DNA of 55,546 bases, taken from contig JAIDPA010000096.1 of NCBI GenBank assembly GCA_029062985.1, positions 1-55,546 of the forward strand, read 5' to 3'. The translations under genes and the position numbers were made by a program. Each line of letters opens with the position of its first letter. Within the stretch, counting starts at the first letter, position 1. The notes under the pieces are model-generated. The model had not been told where the DNA came from. It made no database searches and saw nothing but the letters and a program-made list of their open reading frames with translations. Source of the DNA: Muribaculaceae bacterium (GTDB taxonomy: Bacteria > Bacteroidota > Bacteroidia > Bacteroidales > Muribaculaceae). Positions 44,124-53,718 of this stretch are shown one piece after another.

Positions 44124-46886
44124 ATGAAAAAACTCTTCAAAATTTTTACTCTTATTTTTCCCTTATTTATTATCCTTTTATTGACAGGGGGGTGTCAGAA
44201 GAGTGCGAAGAAACAATACAGAATTGGGGTTTCTCAGTGTAGCGGTGATTACTGGCGCGTGAAGACTAATGAAGACTTCAAGAGAGAATTGCTGCTTCAC
44301 GACGATGTGGATCTTGAAATACGTTCAGCCGATAATGATAACTCACGTCAGATTGCCGATATCCGTTATTTTATGGATAACGGTTTTGACCTTATAATAA
44401 TCTCACCTAACGAAGCTGACGAGCTCGCTCCCGTTGTGGCTGAAGCTTATAAGAAGGGTATCCCAATTGTAACGTTCGACCGTATGGTGGATGGAGACGC
44501 CTTCACTGCCCATCTGGAAGTGGATAATTATGAATTGGGCAAATCTGTGCCGAAATATGCCCGTTCTGTCATTCGGAAACCGATAAAAGCAATCGAGATT
44601 CAAGGACCCGCACATGCTTCTCCAGCCAAGCTCCGTCATGAAGGTTTTATTGCGGGCATGGCTGAACTTCCGGATGCCGAAGTGCTTGCAAGTGTGTATG
44701 GCAATTGGAGTGATATTGAGGCTGCCAGGCTTGCTGATTCTCTCCTTAATGTCTATCCTGAAACTAACATGATCTTTGCCCATACAGATCACATGGCAAT
44801 CCCGGCAGCAAGGATTGCCCGGGAAAAGGGGCGGAGTGAAATAGACGTTTTCGGTATTGACGGATTTCCCCAGGTCGGACTGGCTGCCGTGAAGGATAGT
44901 CTCCTTACGGCAACATTCCTTTATCCGACTGAGGGCGAAAAAATACTTAAGACATCGCTCGACATCCTTAAAAGGAAACCATATAAAAGGATAACCCGTT
45001 TTCCGGTGCTTTCAGCTATCGACTTATCGAATGCGGATATATTGCTTTCTCAGGATTCGTTGCTGACGAGTGAGACTGCTAAGATCACACTTCTTCAGGA
45101 TCAGCTTGACGTCTATTGGAAACGTCATTCCATGCAGTCATGGCTCCTTTATGCTGTGATAATTATTCTCATCCTTATTTCCGGAGTGTTTGCCCTGTTG
45201 CTGAAAGCGCACAATGCCAATCGTAAGCACCGAGAGATTCTTATGCAGAAAAATGAGCAGCTTAATGAGGAAAAAGAGAAACAGAACCTCCTGTATGAAC
45301 AATTGCAGGATGCTACACGCTCAAAGCTGGTCTTTTTTACGAATGTGTCTCATGATTTGCGCACACCGCTCACCCTCATCTCGGGTCCGATTGAACATAT
45401 CGCGAAGGAAGATTATCTTCCTCCCTCAGATCGTTCACTGCTTGACATAGCCCGCAGAAATATCACAATCCTGCACAGACTGATAAACCAGATTCTTGAT
45501 TTCCGTAAATATGAGAACGGAAAGGTTGACCTCAAGCTTTCGGAAGTTAATCTTCCGGCTCTGCTCTCTGACTGGACAGCGGCATTCAAGGATATGGCTC
45601 GCCGTCGAGACATACGTCTGTCCATAAATATTGATGCCGGTTGTATGAATCCGGATCTGGCAGTTGATGTCGAGAAGTTGGAAAGAGTGTTTTTCAATCT
45701 GATGAGCAATGCTTTCAAGCACACTCCTGATAATGGGAAGATCAGTGTGTCATACGAATCGGATGGCGAAACGGTATCTTTTGCAGTGGCTGACACAGGA
45801 TGTGGCATTTCGGAAGAAGACCGAAAGATGATATTCGAACGTTTCTATCAGGTTGACAAGGAGAACCCCAAAGGTTCCGGAATCGGACTTGCCCTGACTA
45901 AGGCTTTTATCGAATTGCACGGCGGTTCGATAGAGGTAGAGAGTTCGGTAGGGAAGGGGAGTATCTTTAAGGTTAAGCTTCCCGTGCGTCATTGTGATAA
46001 TAAGAAAGAATCAGATCTTCCCGTCATTTCTCATCAGGAAATAGAAGATGAACTTATGGCAGCGGAGAAGGAGGAAAAAGAATTTGACAACACTAAACCT
46101 TTAGTGCTAATCATAGATGATAACCGTGATATTCAGGTGATGACAGCGAACATTCTCGGAGACGAGTATAACTATATTTTCGCATCCAATGGCAGACAGG
46201 GTGTTAAGATGGCAGTCAAGTATGTGCCTGATCTCATCCTGTGTGATGTCATGATGCCTGAGATGGACGGACTGGAATGTTGCAAGATTCTTAAAGGTGA
46301 GGTCTCGACATCGCATATTCCCGTACTCATGCTCACGGCTTGTTCGCGTGATGAACAAAGGGTGGAGGGCTATGAAACCGGCGCGGATGCTTATCTCTCC
46401 AAGCCTTTCAATCCTTCTGTGCTGATTTCACGCTGCAGGAATCTTCTTCTCAACAGACAGCGCATAAAGGAGCTTTTCGGAAATAACAGGCTTGATAAGG
46501 GGACTTCAGAAAAGGAACGCCCTGTCAAAGCTTCTCCAAAATTACCGAATAATGCTGAGAGTGATTTCTATGAGAAGTTTGTAGAGATTGTCAGGAATAA
46601 TATTTCAGATACGAATCTTAACATAGATGATATTGCTGCCAGGATGGGACTCAGCCAGTCGCAATTCACAAGGAAGATAAAGGCACTGACAAATTACACA
46701 CCGGTAGAGATTATCCGCAACTTGAGATTGAGACATGCCCGGAAACTAATTCATTCGTCAGACAAAAGCATCAGCGAAATAGCGTTTGGTGTAGGCTTTT
46801 CATCGTTGGCTTATTTCTCCAGATGCTTCCGGGAAGCCTTCGGCACCACTCCATCAGAGGAGAGGGCAAAAACTACCTCCAGATAA
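44124..46886 (+). CDS. Hybrid two-component sensor-regulator 2 (fructan HTCS)
   Basis: The 920-aa paralogue of HTCS 1 has the same layout. There is a hydrophobic N-terminus with lipobox-like LTGGC (Cys24) and a periplasmic binding domain (about 32-320; YRIGVSQCSGDYW). A membrane helix (340-361) leads to a short coiled coil (about 367-400), NVSHDLRTP (His410), NLMSNAFKHT and GSGIGL. The receiver has Asp708 (LCDVMMP), and an AraC domain occupies the end. The coiled coil is 21 residues shorter than in HTCS 1. It sits upstream of SusC2/SusD2 and probably regulates them. Ligand residues differ from HTCS 1 in places, so it may read another fructo-oligosaccharide. Confidence 0.92.
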   Translation: MKKLFKIFTLIFPLFIILLLTGGCQKSAKKQYRIGVSQCSGDYWRVKTNEDFKRELLLHDDVDLEIRSADNDNSRQIADIRYFMDNGFDLIIISPNEADELAPVVAEAYKKGIPIVTFDRMVDGDAFTAHLEVDNYELGKSVPKYARSVIRKPIKAIEIQGPAHASPAKLRHEGFIAGMAELPDAEVLASVYGNWSDIEAARLADSLLNVYPETNMIFAHTDHMAIPAARIAREKGRSEIDVFGIDGFPQVGLAAVKDSLLTATFLYPTEGEKILKTSLDILKRKPYKRITRFPVLSAIDLSNADILLSQDSLLTSETAKITLLQDQLDVYWKRHSMQSWLLYAVIIILILISGVFALLLKAHNANRKHREILMQKNEQLNEEKEKQNLLYEQLQDATRSKLVFFTNVSHDLRTPLTLISGPIEHIAKEDYLPPSDRSLLDIARRNITILHRLINQILDFRKYENGKVDLKLSEVNLPALLSDWTAAFKDMARRRDIRLSINIDAGCMNPDLAVDVEKLERVFFNLMSNAFKHTPDNGKISVSYESDGETVSFAVADTGCGISEEDRKMIFERFYQVDKENPKGSGIGLALTKAFIELHGGSIEVESSVGKGSIFKVKLPVRHCDNKKESDLPVISHQEIEDELMAAEKEEKEFDNTKPLVLIIDDNRDIQVMTANILGDEYNYIFASNGRQGVKMAVKYVPDLILCDVMMPEMDGLECCKILKGEVSTSHIPVLMLTACSRDEQRVEGYETGADAYLSKPFNPSVLISRCRNLLLNRQRIKELFGNNRLDKGTSEKERPVKASPKLPNNAESDFYEKFVEIVRNNISDTNLNIDDIAARMGLSQSQFTRKIKALTNYTPVEIIRNLRLRHARKLIHSSDKSISEIAFGVGFSSLAYFSRCFREAFGTTPSEERAKTTSR

Positions 46887-47242
46887 GTCAGCAAGGTTTT
46901 CAGTCCTCAATTACTTATCATTTCCCTAAAAAACTTCGCCATTTAGCCGGCAGTGGAGCTTGCGACACATGAATGAAGTATAAAAAATGTTTCGTAAAAT
47001 ATAAAAAATTCTTTTTTTATATAATCTATATCTCTGTAAGCTAATACCTTACTATTACTAACCTTCAAAATCTTTCAAATTATGATGAAACCTGCAAAGT
47101 ATATTATTTAAAAAATTCCGCATTAGTTATCACTATAACGGAATGCCCATAAAATTGATAGAAGAGTCAACAATTTTTATATTCAGCTTTTTTAACGCAT
47201 TGTAATTTTGCGTCATAATTTTTTAACCAAAACTAACATAAC
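46887..47242 (+). promoter_or_regulatory. Upstream region, dyad, promoter and leader of SusC2
   Basis: No gene is seen in this 356-bp, A/T-rich gap. A dyad lies at 47115-47144: ATTCCG...CGGAAT arms with inner GTTAT/ATAAC. The -7 box TAATTTTG is at 47203-47210. The leader ends in ACCAAAACTAACATAAC (47226-47242), identical to that of SusC1. The dyad could bind an HTCS output domain, but SusC1 has no clear copy. Confidence 0.5.
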
Positions 47243-50200
47243 ATGAAAAAAGTAATCCTCAGCGCATTGCTTATCATCTTTATGGCAATCGCAGCCCATG
47301 CACAAGAAATAACGGTGCACGGTACGGTGATTTCCCGCTCTGACGACGAACCCCTGATTGGGGCTACCGTTATGTGTGAGGTCACAAAGAAAGGTACATC
47401 AACCGACATTGACGGTAATTTTGTACTTGCAGTTCCCGAGGGTTCGCTCCTTAAGGTCACTTACATCGGCTATCAGCCCGTAGAGGTTAAGGCGGAACCT
47501 AACATGACAATCTACATGGATGAAGATACCGGTCTGCTCGATGAGGTAGTAGTAGTAGGTTATCAGACCATGAAAAAAGCTGACCTTACCGGTTCAGTAT
47601 CGGTAGTCTCCACCAAATCTCTTGAAACATCATCCGACAGCGACCCGATGCGTGCGCTTCAGGGTCAGGTTCCGGGCATGACGATCACTGCCAACGGTTC
47701 TCCGAGCGGTGTAGGTTCGGTACGCATACGTGGTATCGGTTCGTTCAATGCTTCTCAGGATCCTCTCTTCATTATTGACGGTGTGCCGACCACTGCCACT
47801 CTTAACTCTCTTAACGCAAATGACATCGAGAGCATGCAGGTGTTGAAGGATGCGGCTTCCGCTTCAATCTACGGTTCGCGTGCTGCCAACGGTGTGATCA
47901 TCATCACTACAAAGAAAGGTAAAAACTCAGGCGACGGCAAGGTAAACGTAAGCTTCTCTGCAAACCTTACAGCTCAGTTCTACAACGGCCAGTCAAAAAT
48001 GAAGCTTCTTAACACTCCGGGCTACGCAACCGCAATGGCTCAGGCAGCACTTAATGACGGTCTTGACCCGGTGGCATACGCTTCAAGCTACGGTCTTAAT
48101 CTTCAGGCTTCTTCAGGTTATCCTATCCGCGTTTATGATATCGCTACCGGTGACTACCGCAACTATACCGTTAACGGTGCGTATGACGGTTTCATCAATG
48201 CTAAAAAGACAATGAGAATGTCTGATACAGACTGGCTCGACGAGATTTCACGCACAGGTTTCTCACAGCACTATGATGCTGCTGTCTCAAGAGCTTCCGA
48301 TAAGGGCACAGTTTTCTTCTCTCTCGGTTATAAGAAAAACAGTGGTATCCTCAAATATACAGATTTCGAGAATATCGCCGGACGTCTTAACTCATCTTTC
48401 CATATCGGTCCTTATGTAACAGTCGGTGAAAACTTCACGATCACTTATACTGACCAGGTGGATTGCCAGCCTCTCGAGAACGCTCTCAAGATGCCGTCAT
48501 CAGTGCCTGTATTTGAAATAGACGGCACAACCTATGCAGGTCCTGTCGGAAGTATGGCTGACCGTCAGAACCCTCTCCGTGAGCTTGCCTTCAACCGCGA
48601 CAATGCTCTCAAGATCTGGCGTCTTTTCGGTAATGCCTATATCGACATCAAGCCTATCAAGGGTCTTCTCCTCCGTTCAAACTTCGGTCTTGACTATGAT
48701 GCAGCATTTATCCATAGCTACAACTATACTTTCCACAGCGACATCGTAAACAACGATACAAACTCTACGACACTTTCTCAGGCTAACGACTCCAAGTGGA
48801 CCTGGACCAATACTGCCAACTATAATTTCTCCATCAAGGACGACAATAACTTCACAGTCCTTGCCGGTATGGAATTGTTCCGTCAGAACCGTATTGACTT
48901 CTCAGGCTATAATGAGAACTATGACGTAGAAAACCCGAATTACATGTATCCGGATGCCTCTTCAGGTGTAGAACGTGCTTATGGTAACAAGTCAGCTTAT
49001 GCTCTTGTATCTTTCTTCGGCAAGATCGACTATAACTGGAGAAACCTTCTTCTCGCTTCTTTCACAATCCGTCACGACGGTTCTTCACGTTTCGGTCAGA
49101 ATAACCGCTACGGTACATTCCCCGCTGTCACCCTCGGCTACCGTCTTTCTGAAAATATCAATAAGAAATGGCTCGATGATCTGAAGATACGTCTCTCTTG
49201 GGGTAAGACAGGTAACCAGGCAATCTCCAACACTGCCCGTTACGCCCTCTATATCGCAGACTACGGTAATGACCGTGTCACTTCTACTGCATACGACCTC
49301 CTTCTCCAGCAGAGCGGTGTGTTCCCCTCAGGTTATTATGCAAGCCAGACTGCTAACCCCAACTTGAAATGGGAAACCACAATACAGTATAACGCCGGTG
49401 TTGACTACGGCTTCCTTGGCAATAAGCTGACAGGCTCACTCGATTTCTATATCAAAGACGTGAAGGATATGCTTATCATTCCGGCTTATCTCGGTTCAAT
49501 GGGTGAGGGTGGTGCTTCATGGCTTAACGGTCCGTCTCTCAGAAACTGGGGTATGGAATTCCAGGCATCATGGCGCGATGAGCTGTCATGCGGTCTCTAC
49601 TATAAGGTAGGCGTTAACTTCGACTTCTTCCGCAACCGTGTGACATATCTTCCTTCTACCACCACCGGTTCTTATGCACACACTACAACTCAGAACCTCG
49701 TGCAGGCTCGTCAGCCTTACGGTTCAATCGTGGGTTACGTATTCGACGGTCTGTTCCAGAATGAAGAGGAAGTTCGCAACTATGGTCAGGACAACGCACG
49801 CGTCGGCGGCATGAGATATGCCGACCTTAATCATGACGGTCATATCGACGCCAACGACCAGACCTGGATTTTCAACCCGGTTCCCGATCTCTCGTTCGGT
49901 CTCAATGTAGAACTCGCTTATAAGAACTTCGACTTCCAGATGTTCTGGCAGGGTGTTCTCGGACAGGACGTCTATAACAACCAGAAATTCCAGAACGACT
50001 TCTGGAGCGTTACAGATGCCGGCAGCAACAAGGGTATCCGTGTCCTCGATGCATGGTTGCCCAAGGTGAACACTTCTTCAACTATACCGATGCTTTCTAC
50101 AAATAACAGAAGCGATGAAGGACGTACTTCTTCTTACTTCGTAGAAAACGGTTCTTACGCAAAGCTGCGTACACTTCAGCTCGGTTATACTCTTCCCTCA

Positions 50201-50365
50201 AGCGTTCTTGAACGTCTCAAGGTAAATAAGGCAAGGGTTTATGTTTCCGGTCAGAATCTCCTTACTATCAAGAGTAACTCTCTCACCTGCACTGACCCTG
50301 AGAATCCAAATTGGGCATATCCTATCCCGACTTCATTCTCTTTCGGTCTTCAGGTTGATTTCTAA
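47243..50365 (+). CDS. SusC-like TonB-dependent transporter 2
   Basis: The 1040-aa protein has a signal peptide (about 1-21). Its carboxypeptidase-like domain and LLDEVVVVGYQT box (98-109) are almost the same as in SusC1. The plug (DAASASIYGSRAANGVIIIT) and barrel follow and end SFGLQVDF. By eye the first ~120 residues differ from SusC1 at about a dozen positions. After that the plug and barrel diverge strongly, so substrate range may differ. It is followed by SusD2 and is likely controlled by HTCS 2. Confidence 0.95.
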   Translation: MKKVILSALLIIFMAIAAHAQEITVHGTVISRSDDEPLIGATVMCEVTKKGTSTDIDGNFVLAVPEGSLLKVTYIGYQPVEVKAEPNMTIYMDEDTGLLDEVVVVGYQTMKKADLTGSVSVVSTKSLETSSDSDPMRALQGQVPGMTITANGSPSGVGSVRIRGIGSFNASQDPLFIIDGVPTTATLNSLNANDIESMQVLKDAASASIYGSRAANGVIIITTKKGKNSGDGKVNVSFSANLTAQFYNGQSKMKLLNTPGYATAMAQAALNDGLDPVAYASSYGLNLQASSGYPIRVYDIATGDYRNYTVNGAYDGFINAKKTMRMSDTDWLDEISRTGFSQHYDAAVSRASDKGTVFFSLGYKKNSGILKYTDFENIAGRLNSSFHIGPYVTVGENFTITYTDQVDCQPLENALKMPSSVPVFEIDGTTYAGPVGSMADRQNPLRELAFNRDNALKIWRLFGNAYIDIKPIKGLLLRSNFGLDYDAAFIHSYNYTFHSDIVNNDTNSTTLSQANDSKWTWTNTANYNFSIKDDNNFTVLAGMELFRQNRIDFSGYNENYDVENPNYMYPDASSGVERAYGNKSAYALVSFFGKIDYNWRNLLLASFTIRHDGSSRFGQNNRYGTFPAVTLGYRLSENINKKWLDDLKIRLSWGKTGNQAISNTARYALYIADYGNDRVTSTAYDLLLQQSGVFPSGYYASQTANPNLKWETTIQYNAGVDYGFLGNKLTGSLDFYIKDVKDMLIIPAYLGSMGEGGASWLNGPSLRNWGMEFQASWRDELSCGLYYKVGVNFDFFRNRVTYLPSTTTGSYAHTTTQNLVQARQPYGSIVGYVFDGLFQNEEEVRNYGQDNARVGGMRYADLNHDGHIDANDQTWIFNPVPDLSFGLNVELAYKNFDFQMFWQGVLGQDVYNNQKFQNDFWSVTDAGSNKGIRVLDAWLPKVNTSSTIPMLSTNNRSDEGRTSSYFVENGSYAKLRTLQLGYTLPSSVLERLKVNKARVYVSGQNLLTIKSNSLTCTDPENPNWAYPIPTSFSFGLQVDF

Positions 50366-50412
50366 AAATCTCTCCATTATTAAATTATTAATCTAAAATA
50401 TCTAATTTGAGT

Positions 50413-52203
50413 ATGAAATCTCTCAAGATATATCTTCTCTCTCTTGTTGCTCTGGGACTCTCTGCCTGCAACGATTTCATCGAGGTGCCGCCGACAGGTG
50501 TCATTGATGGAGACACGGCTTATTCAGAGCCTGACAAAATGGTGAATGCCGCTTACGCTTCTCTGGGCGATTGCTGGTACACCTATCCTTTCAACCTCTG
50601 GCCTTACGGCGACCTTGGTTCAGACGACTGTCTCAAAGGGGGCGGCGGCACAACCGATACAGGTTATCACCCGATGGAAATCTGGTCATCACTGACTTCC
50701 ACCGCGGGCGAACTTGACGAACTCTGGTATCGTCTCTATTGTAATATCTCCCGTTGCAATCGTGCTCTGGTGGCTCTTGATCAGTATGGAGAATCCAAAC
50801 TTGGCAAGGACGTCGCCGCACAGCGCGTCGGCGAGGTGCATTTCCTTCGCGGTCACAGCTATTTCAAGCTTCTGACTATGTTCCGTCAGATTCCTTGGGT
50901 TGATGAGCATGTCTTCAATAACAATCTTCAGGAACAGACTCCCAATAACCAGTTTACCTACGAAGAACTTTTCGCCAAGGTGATCAATGAGTTTGAGATG
51001 GCTTATAACGCTCTTCCCGCACAGGTTACTGACGGAGGCGGACGTGCCAACAAGATTGCAGCGGCTGCATATCTGGCAAAATGCTACCTCACTCTGGCAT
51101 GGGGCGATGGCTATGAGGCAACTGATGGCATCAATTTCATCAATCCGGCATATATGGAAAAGGTAGTTGAATACACCGGGGTAGTTGCTAACTCACAGTA
51201 TAACTATCTTGCTGATTACGGTGATATCTTCCTTCCTGAATATAAGAACAGCGTAGAGTCAGTGTTTGCAGTGCAGACTTCTCAGTACACGGAAGATAAT
51301 ACACGCTTCGGACGTGCTAACTGGTCGAATATGCTTAACGGCTGCTGGGGTATGTGGTCTTGCGGATGGGACTTCCACAAACCTTCTCAGAATCTCGTAA
51401 ATGCCTATAAGACTAAAAACGGTCTTCCTCTTTTTGATGAGTATGACGACACTAACGATTATCCTGTCAGCGGCACTCCTTCCACTCAGAAATGGGATCC
51501 GCGTTTGTTCCACACTGTCGGTATGCCTTCCTTCCCTTATAAATACGAGGAAGCATACATGCAGACAGTAGCAAACTCACGTACTCCGAACACATACGGT
51601 TTCTACACATCCCTGAAGGATGTTCCTCAGCGTAGTGGCGGTGAGACTTTCGATGGCTCATGGCAGGCATTCGCAATGAATGATTACGTATTCCGTTACA
51701 CTGACGTTATGCTTATGCGTGCAGAGGCCCTTATCGAATTGAACCGTCTTGAAGAAGCCCGCACAATCATCAATGACATCCGTCAGCGTGCAGCTAATTC
51801 TATTGACAAGCATATTTCTTACGCAGCTGATTTCTGTGAGATAGCTCTTTATCCTGCCGCAGATTTCGCTTCCAAAGAACAGGCACGCGAACGTCTCCGC
51901 TGGGAACGTCGTCTTGAAATGGCAATGGAAAGCAGCCGTTACTTCGACCTTCGTCGCTGGGGTATCGCTTCTGAAGTATTGAACGCTTATTTTGCTAAAG
52001 AGGCTAATACAGTCTATAAGTATATGGAAAGAGAGAATCCTGATGATCCTAACGATTTGAGGATGAAGGAAGTCACCATTACCTATGGGCAATACTATGA
52101 AGACGCACATTATACGGCAGGTAAAAATGAATTCTATCCTGTGCCTTACAACCAGCTCTACTATGTGCCCGGTCTGTATGTGCAGAATAAGGGATATAAT
52201 TAA
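50413..52203 (+). CDS. SusD-like surface glycan-binding lipoprotein 2
   Basis: The 596-aa protein starts at ATG 50413. The longer frame would need TTG at 50407, which is unlikely. The lipobox Cys19 (ALGLSACNDF) follows a short signal peptide. SusD features are NISRCNRALVALDQYGESKL, FLRGHSYFKLLTMFRQIPW and RWERRLEMAMESSRYFDLRR. It pairs with SusC2. No SusE/F-like or enzyme gene follows before purC, so the second unit depends on enzymes elsewhere in the locus. Confidence 0.95.
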   Translation: MKSLKIYLLSLVALGLSACNDFIEVPPTGVIDGDTAYSEPDKMVNAAYASLGDCWYTYPFNLWPYGDLGSDDCLKGGGGTTDTGYHPMEIWSSLTSTAGELDELWYRLYCNISRCNRALVALDQYGESKLGKDVAAQRVGEVHFLRGHSYFKLLTMFRQIPWVDEHVFNNNLQEQTPNNQFTYEELFAKVINEFEMAYNALPAQVTDGGGRANKIAAAAYLAKCYLTLAWGDGYEATDGINFINPAYMEKVVEYTGVVANSQYNYLADYGDIFLPEYKNSVESVFAVQTSQYTEDNTRFGRANWSNMLNGCWGMWSCGWDFHKPSQNLVNAYKTKNGLPLFDEYDDTNDYPVSGTPSTQKWDPRLFHTVGMPSFPYKYEEAYMQTVANSRTPNTYGFYTSLKDVPQRSGGETFDGSWQAFAMNDYVFRYTDVMLMRAEALIELNRLEEARTIINDIRQRAANSIDKHISYAADFCEIALYPAADFASKEQARERLRWERRLEMAMESSRYFDLRRWGIASEVLNAYFAKEANTVYKYMERENPDDPNDLRMKEVTITYGQYYEDAHYTAGKNEFYPVPYNQLYYVPGLYVQNKGYN

Positions 52204-52282
52204 TAGAGTTGTATGATCAGCTCTTAAGGTTAAAAAATTTCGAATGGTTAAAGTTAATAAGTGATTTTTGTACACGAAGGAA

Positions 52283-52316
52283 GGGGAGGCAATTGCGAAA
52301 TTGCCTCCCCTTTTTT
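52283..52316 (+). terminator. Rho-independent terminator after SusD2
   Basis: A perfect 12-bp stem (52283-52294 with 52299-52310) has a GCGA loop and is followed by TTTTTT. It marks the right end of the fructan locus. It shares stem size, loop size and the preceding TGTACACGA with the terminator at 43881. Confidence 0.93.
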
Positions 52317-52320
52317 ACCG

Positions 52321-52436
52321 ACCTTAAGGTTGTTAAGGTCATTAAGGTGGTTAAGGTCATTAAGGTCATTAAGGTCATTAAAGACTTTAAAGACTCTAAA
52401 GACCTTAAAGACCTTAAAGACCTTAAATTCCTTAGT
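52321..52436. repeat. 9-bp tandem repeats AAGGTCATT and AAAGACCTT
   Basis: About six copies of AAGGTCATT-like units (52326-52380) are followed by about five AAAGACCTT-like units (52381-52430), which are near reverse complements. The array abuts the purC stop at 52432. The overlapping open frames are low-complexity artefacts. Confidence 0.85.
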
Positions 52437-53379
52437 CCTTCAGAATCCAGTTAGTTACGTGGTCTTCAATTCTGGCTGCCAGATCAGCGCCCTCAGCCTT
52501 GATGAATTGCTGACCTGTAACGTGTTCGAAGAGCTCGATGTAACGTTCTGACACGCTGTTGATGAATTCGGGAGTCATCTCAGGCATTTTCTGCCCTTCC
52601 TGACCCATGAAACCATGGTCGATTAGCCATTGACGCACAAATTCTTTACTGAGCTGCTTCTGAGGCTCTCCTTTCTCAAAGCGTTCCTCATATCCGTCGG
52701 CATAGAAATACCGGGAAGAGTCAGGGGTGTGAATCTCATCTATAAGAATCACTTTCCCGTCACGGAGTCCGAATTCATATTTTGTATCCACCAGAATCAG
52801 ACCCTTTTCAGCTGCCATTTTTGTGCCGAGTTCAAAGAGTTTTCTGGTGTATTCTTCCATCACCTTATAATTCTCTTCGCTGACGAGTCCCTGTGCGATT
52901 ATTTCCTCACGAGATATATTCTCATCGTGACCTTCGGCTGCTTTAGTTGTCGGAGTGATGATTGGTTCGGGGAATTTTTCATTCTCACGCATACCCTCAG
53001 GGAGTTTAACACCGCAAAGCTCGCGGCAACCCTTCTGATATTCTCTCCAGGCGCTCCCTGTCAGATAGCCGCGGATAATCATTTCTACGGGGAATGATTC
53101 AGCCTTCACTCCGACAGTAACCATAGGGTCGGGCACTGCTAATTTCCAGTTAGGAACTATCTCGGCAGACGCATCAAGGAAGTAAGCTGCAATCTGATTA
53201 AGCACCTGTCCTTTGTAAGGGATACCCTCAGGAAGAATCACATCGAATGCAGAAATACGGTCTGTAGCGACCATGACCATCAAATCATCATTGATTGTAT
53301 AGACGTCACGCACTTTGCCGTGATATTCACCCGTCTGACCGGGAAATTCAAAATCGGTCTTTACTAAAGTTGTTGCCAT
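52432..53379 (-). CDS. purC: Phosphoribosylaminoimidazole-succinocarboxamide synthase
   Basis: This enzyme joins CAIR and aspartate in purine synthesis. The 315-aa long form has [20 protein letters not shown] near the N-terminus, [38 protein letters not shown] (a conserved substrate site) and the metal/ATP region TKYEFG...[14 protein letters not shown]. Its length fits the ADE1-like class. It is alone, convergent with the fructan locus. Confidence 0.95.
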   Translation of the reverse strand: MATTLVKTDFEFPGQTGEYHGKVRDVYTINDDLMVMVATDRISAFDVILPEGIPYKGQVLNQIAAYFLDASAEIVPNWKLAVPDPMVTVGVKAESFPVEMIIRGYLTGSAWREYQKGCRELCGVKLPEGMRENEKFPEPIITPTTKAAEGHDENISREEIIAQGLVSEENYKVMEEYTRKLFELGTKMAAEKGLILVDTKYEFGLRDGKVILIDEIHTPDSSRYFYADGYEERFEKGEPQKQLSKEFVRQWLIDHGFMGQEGQKMPEMTPEFINSVSERYIELFEHVTGQQFIKAEGADLAARIEDHVTNWILKD

Positions 53380-53718
53380 TCTTATTGTCTATTATAATGT
53401 TAATTCTAAATTCTGACCTTTTAATCCGATGACTTCAATCCAACGAATTTTATTCTCAATGCGAAATTACTAAATTTTTATGATTATTTCCTTTCTCCAC
53501 TTCAAAACCTTTCTATCATTGAGATAATTTTGTCAGGCAATCACGCTTAGCATCCTCTCGAAATTCACAGTTCGCCGAGTTCTCTCAGTCCTCCCAGTCC
53601 TCCAAAAAATAACGAAGCAAAACTTAATTTGAATAATTATAAGAAAAATGAAATTTTTTGTTTAATTTTGCAATTATTATACCCTTTATGGTTAGGGTAT
53701 GCTTCAACTAATTTATTC
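53380..53718 (+). promoter_or_regulatory. purC/trpB intergenic region with trpB promoter
   Basis: This 339-bp gap holds no gene. CAGTCCTCC occurs twice in tandem (53586-53603). TAATTTTG at 53663-53670 is a -7 box for the TrpB2 gene, about 50 bases before ATG 53719. I see no tryptophan leader peptide or attenuator. Confidence 0.45.

Noticed and set aside
51658-52275. Minus-strand open frame of 205 codons across the SusD2 end
   Set aside because: It overlaps conserved SusD sequence and a terminator region, with no recognisable protein features.
52209-52551. Two plus-strand small frames in the 9-bp repeat
   Set aside because: They encode only the low-complexity repeat (VIKVIKVIK-like and LRSLRSLRS-like peptides) and then run antisense into purC.
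53380-53718. Tryptophan attenuator upstream of the TrpB2 gene
   Set aside because: No Trp-rich leader peptide or competing hairpins are visible.
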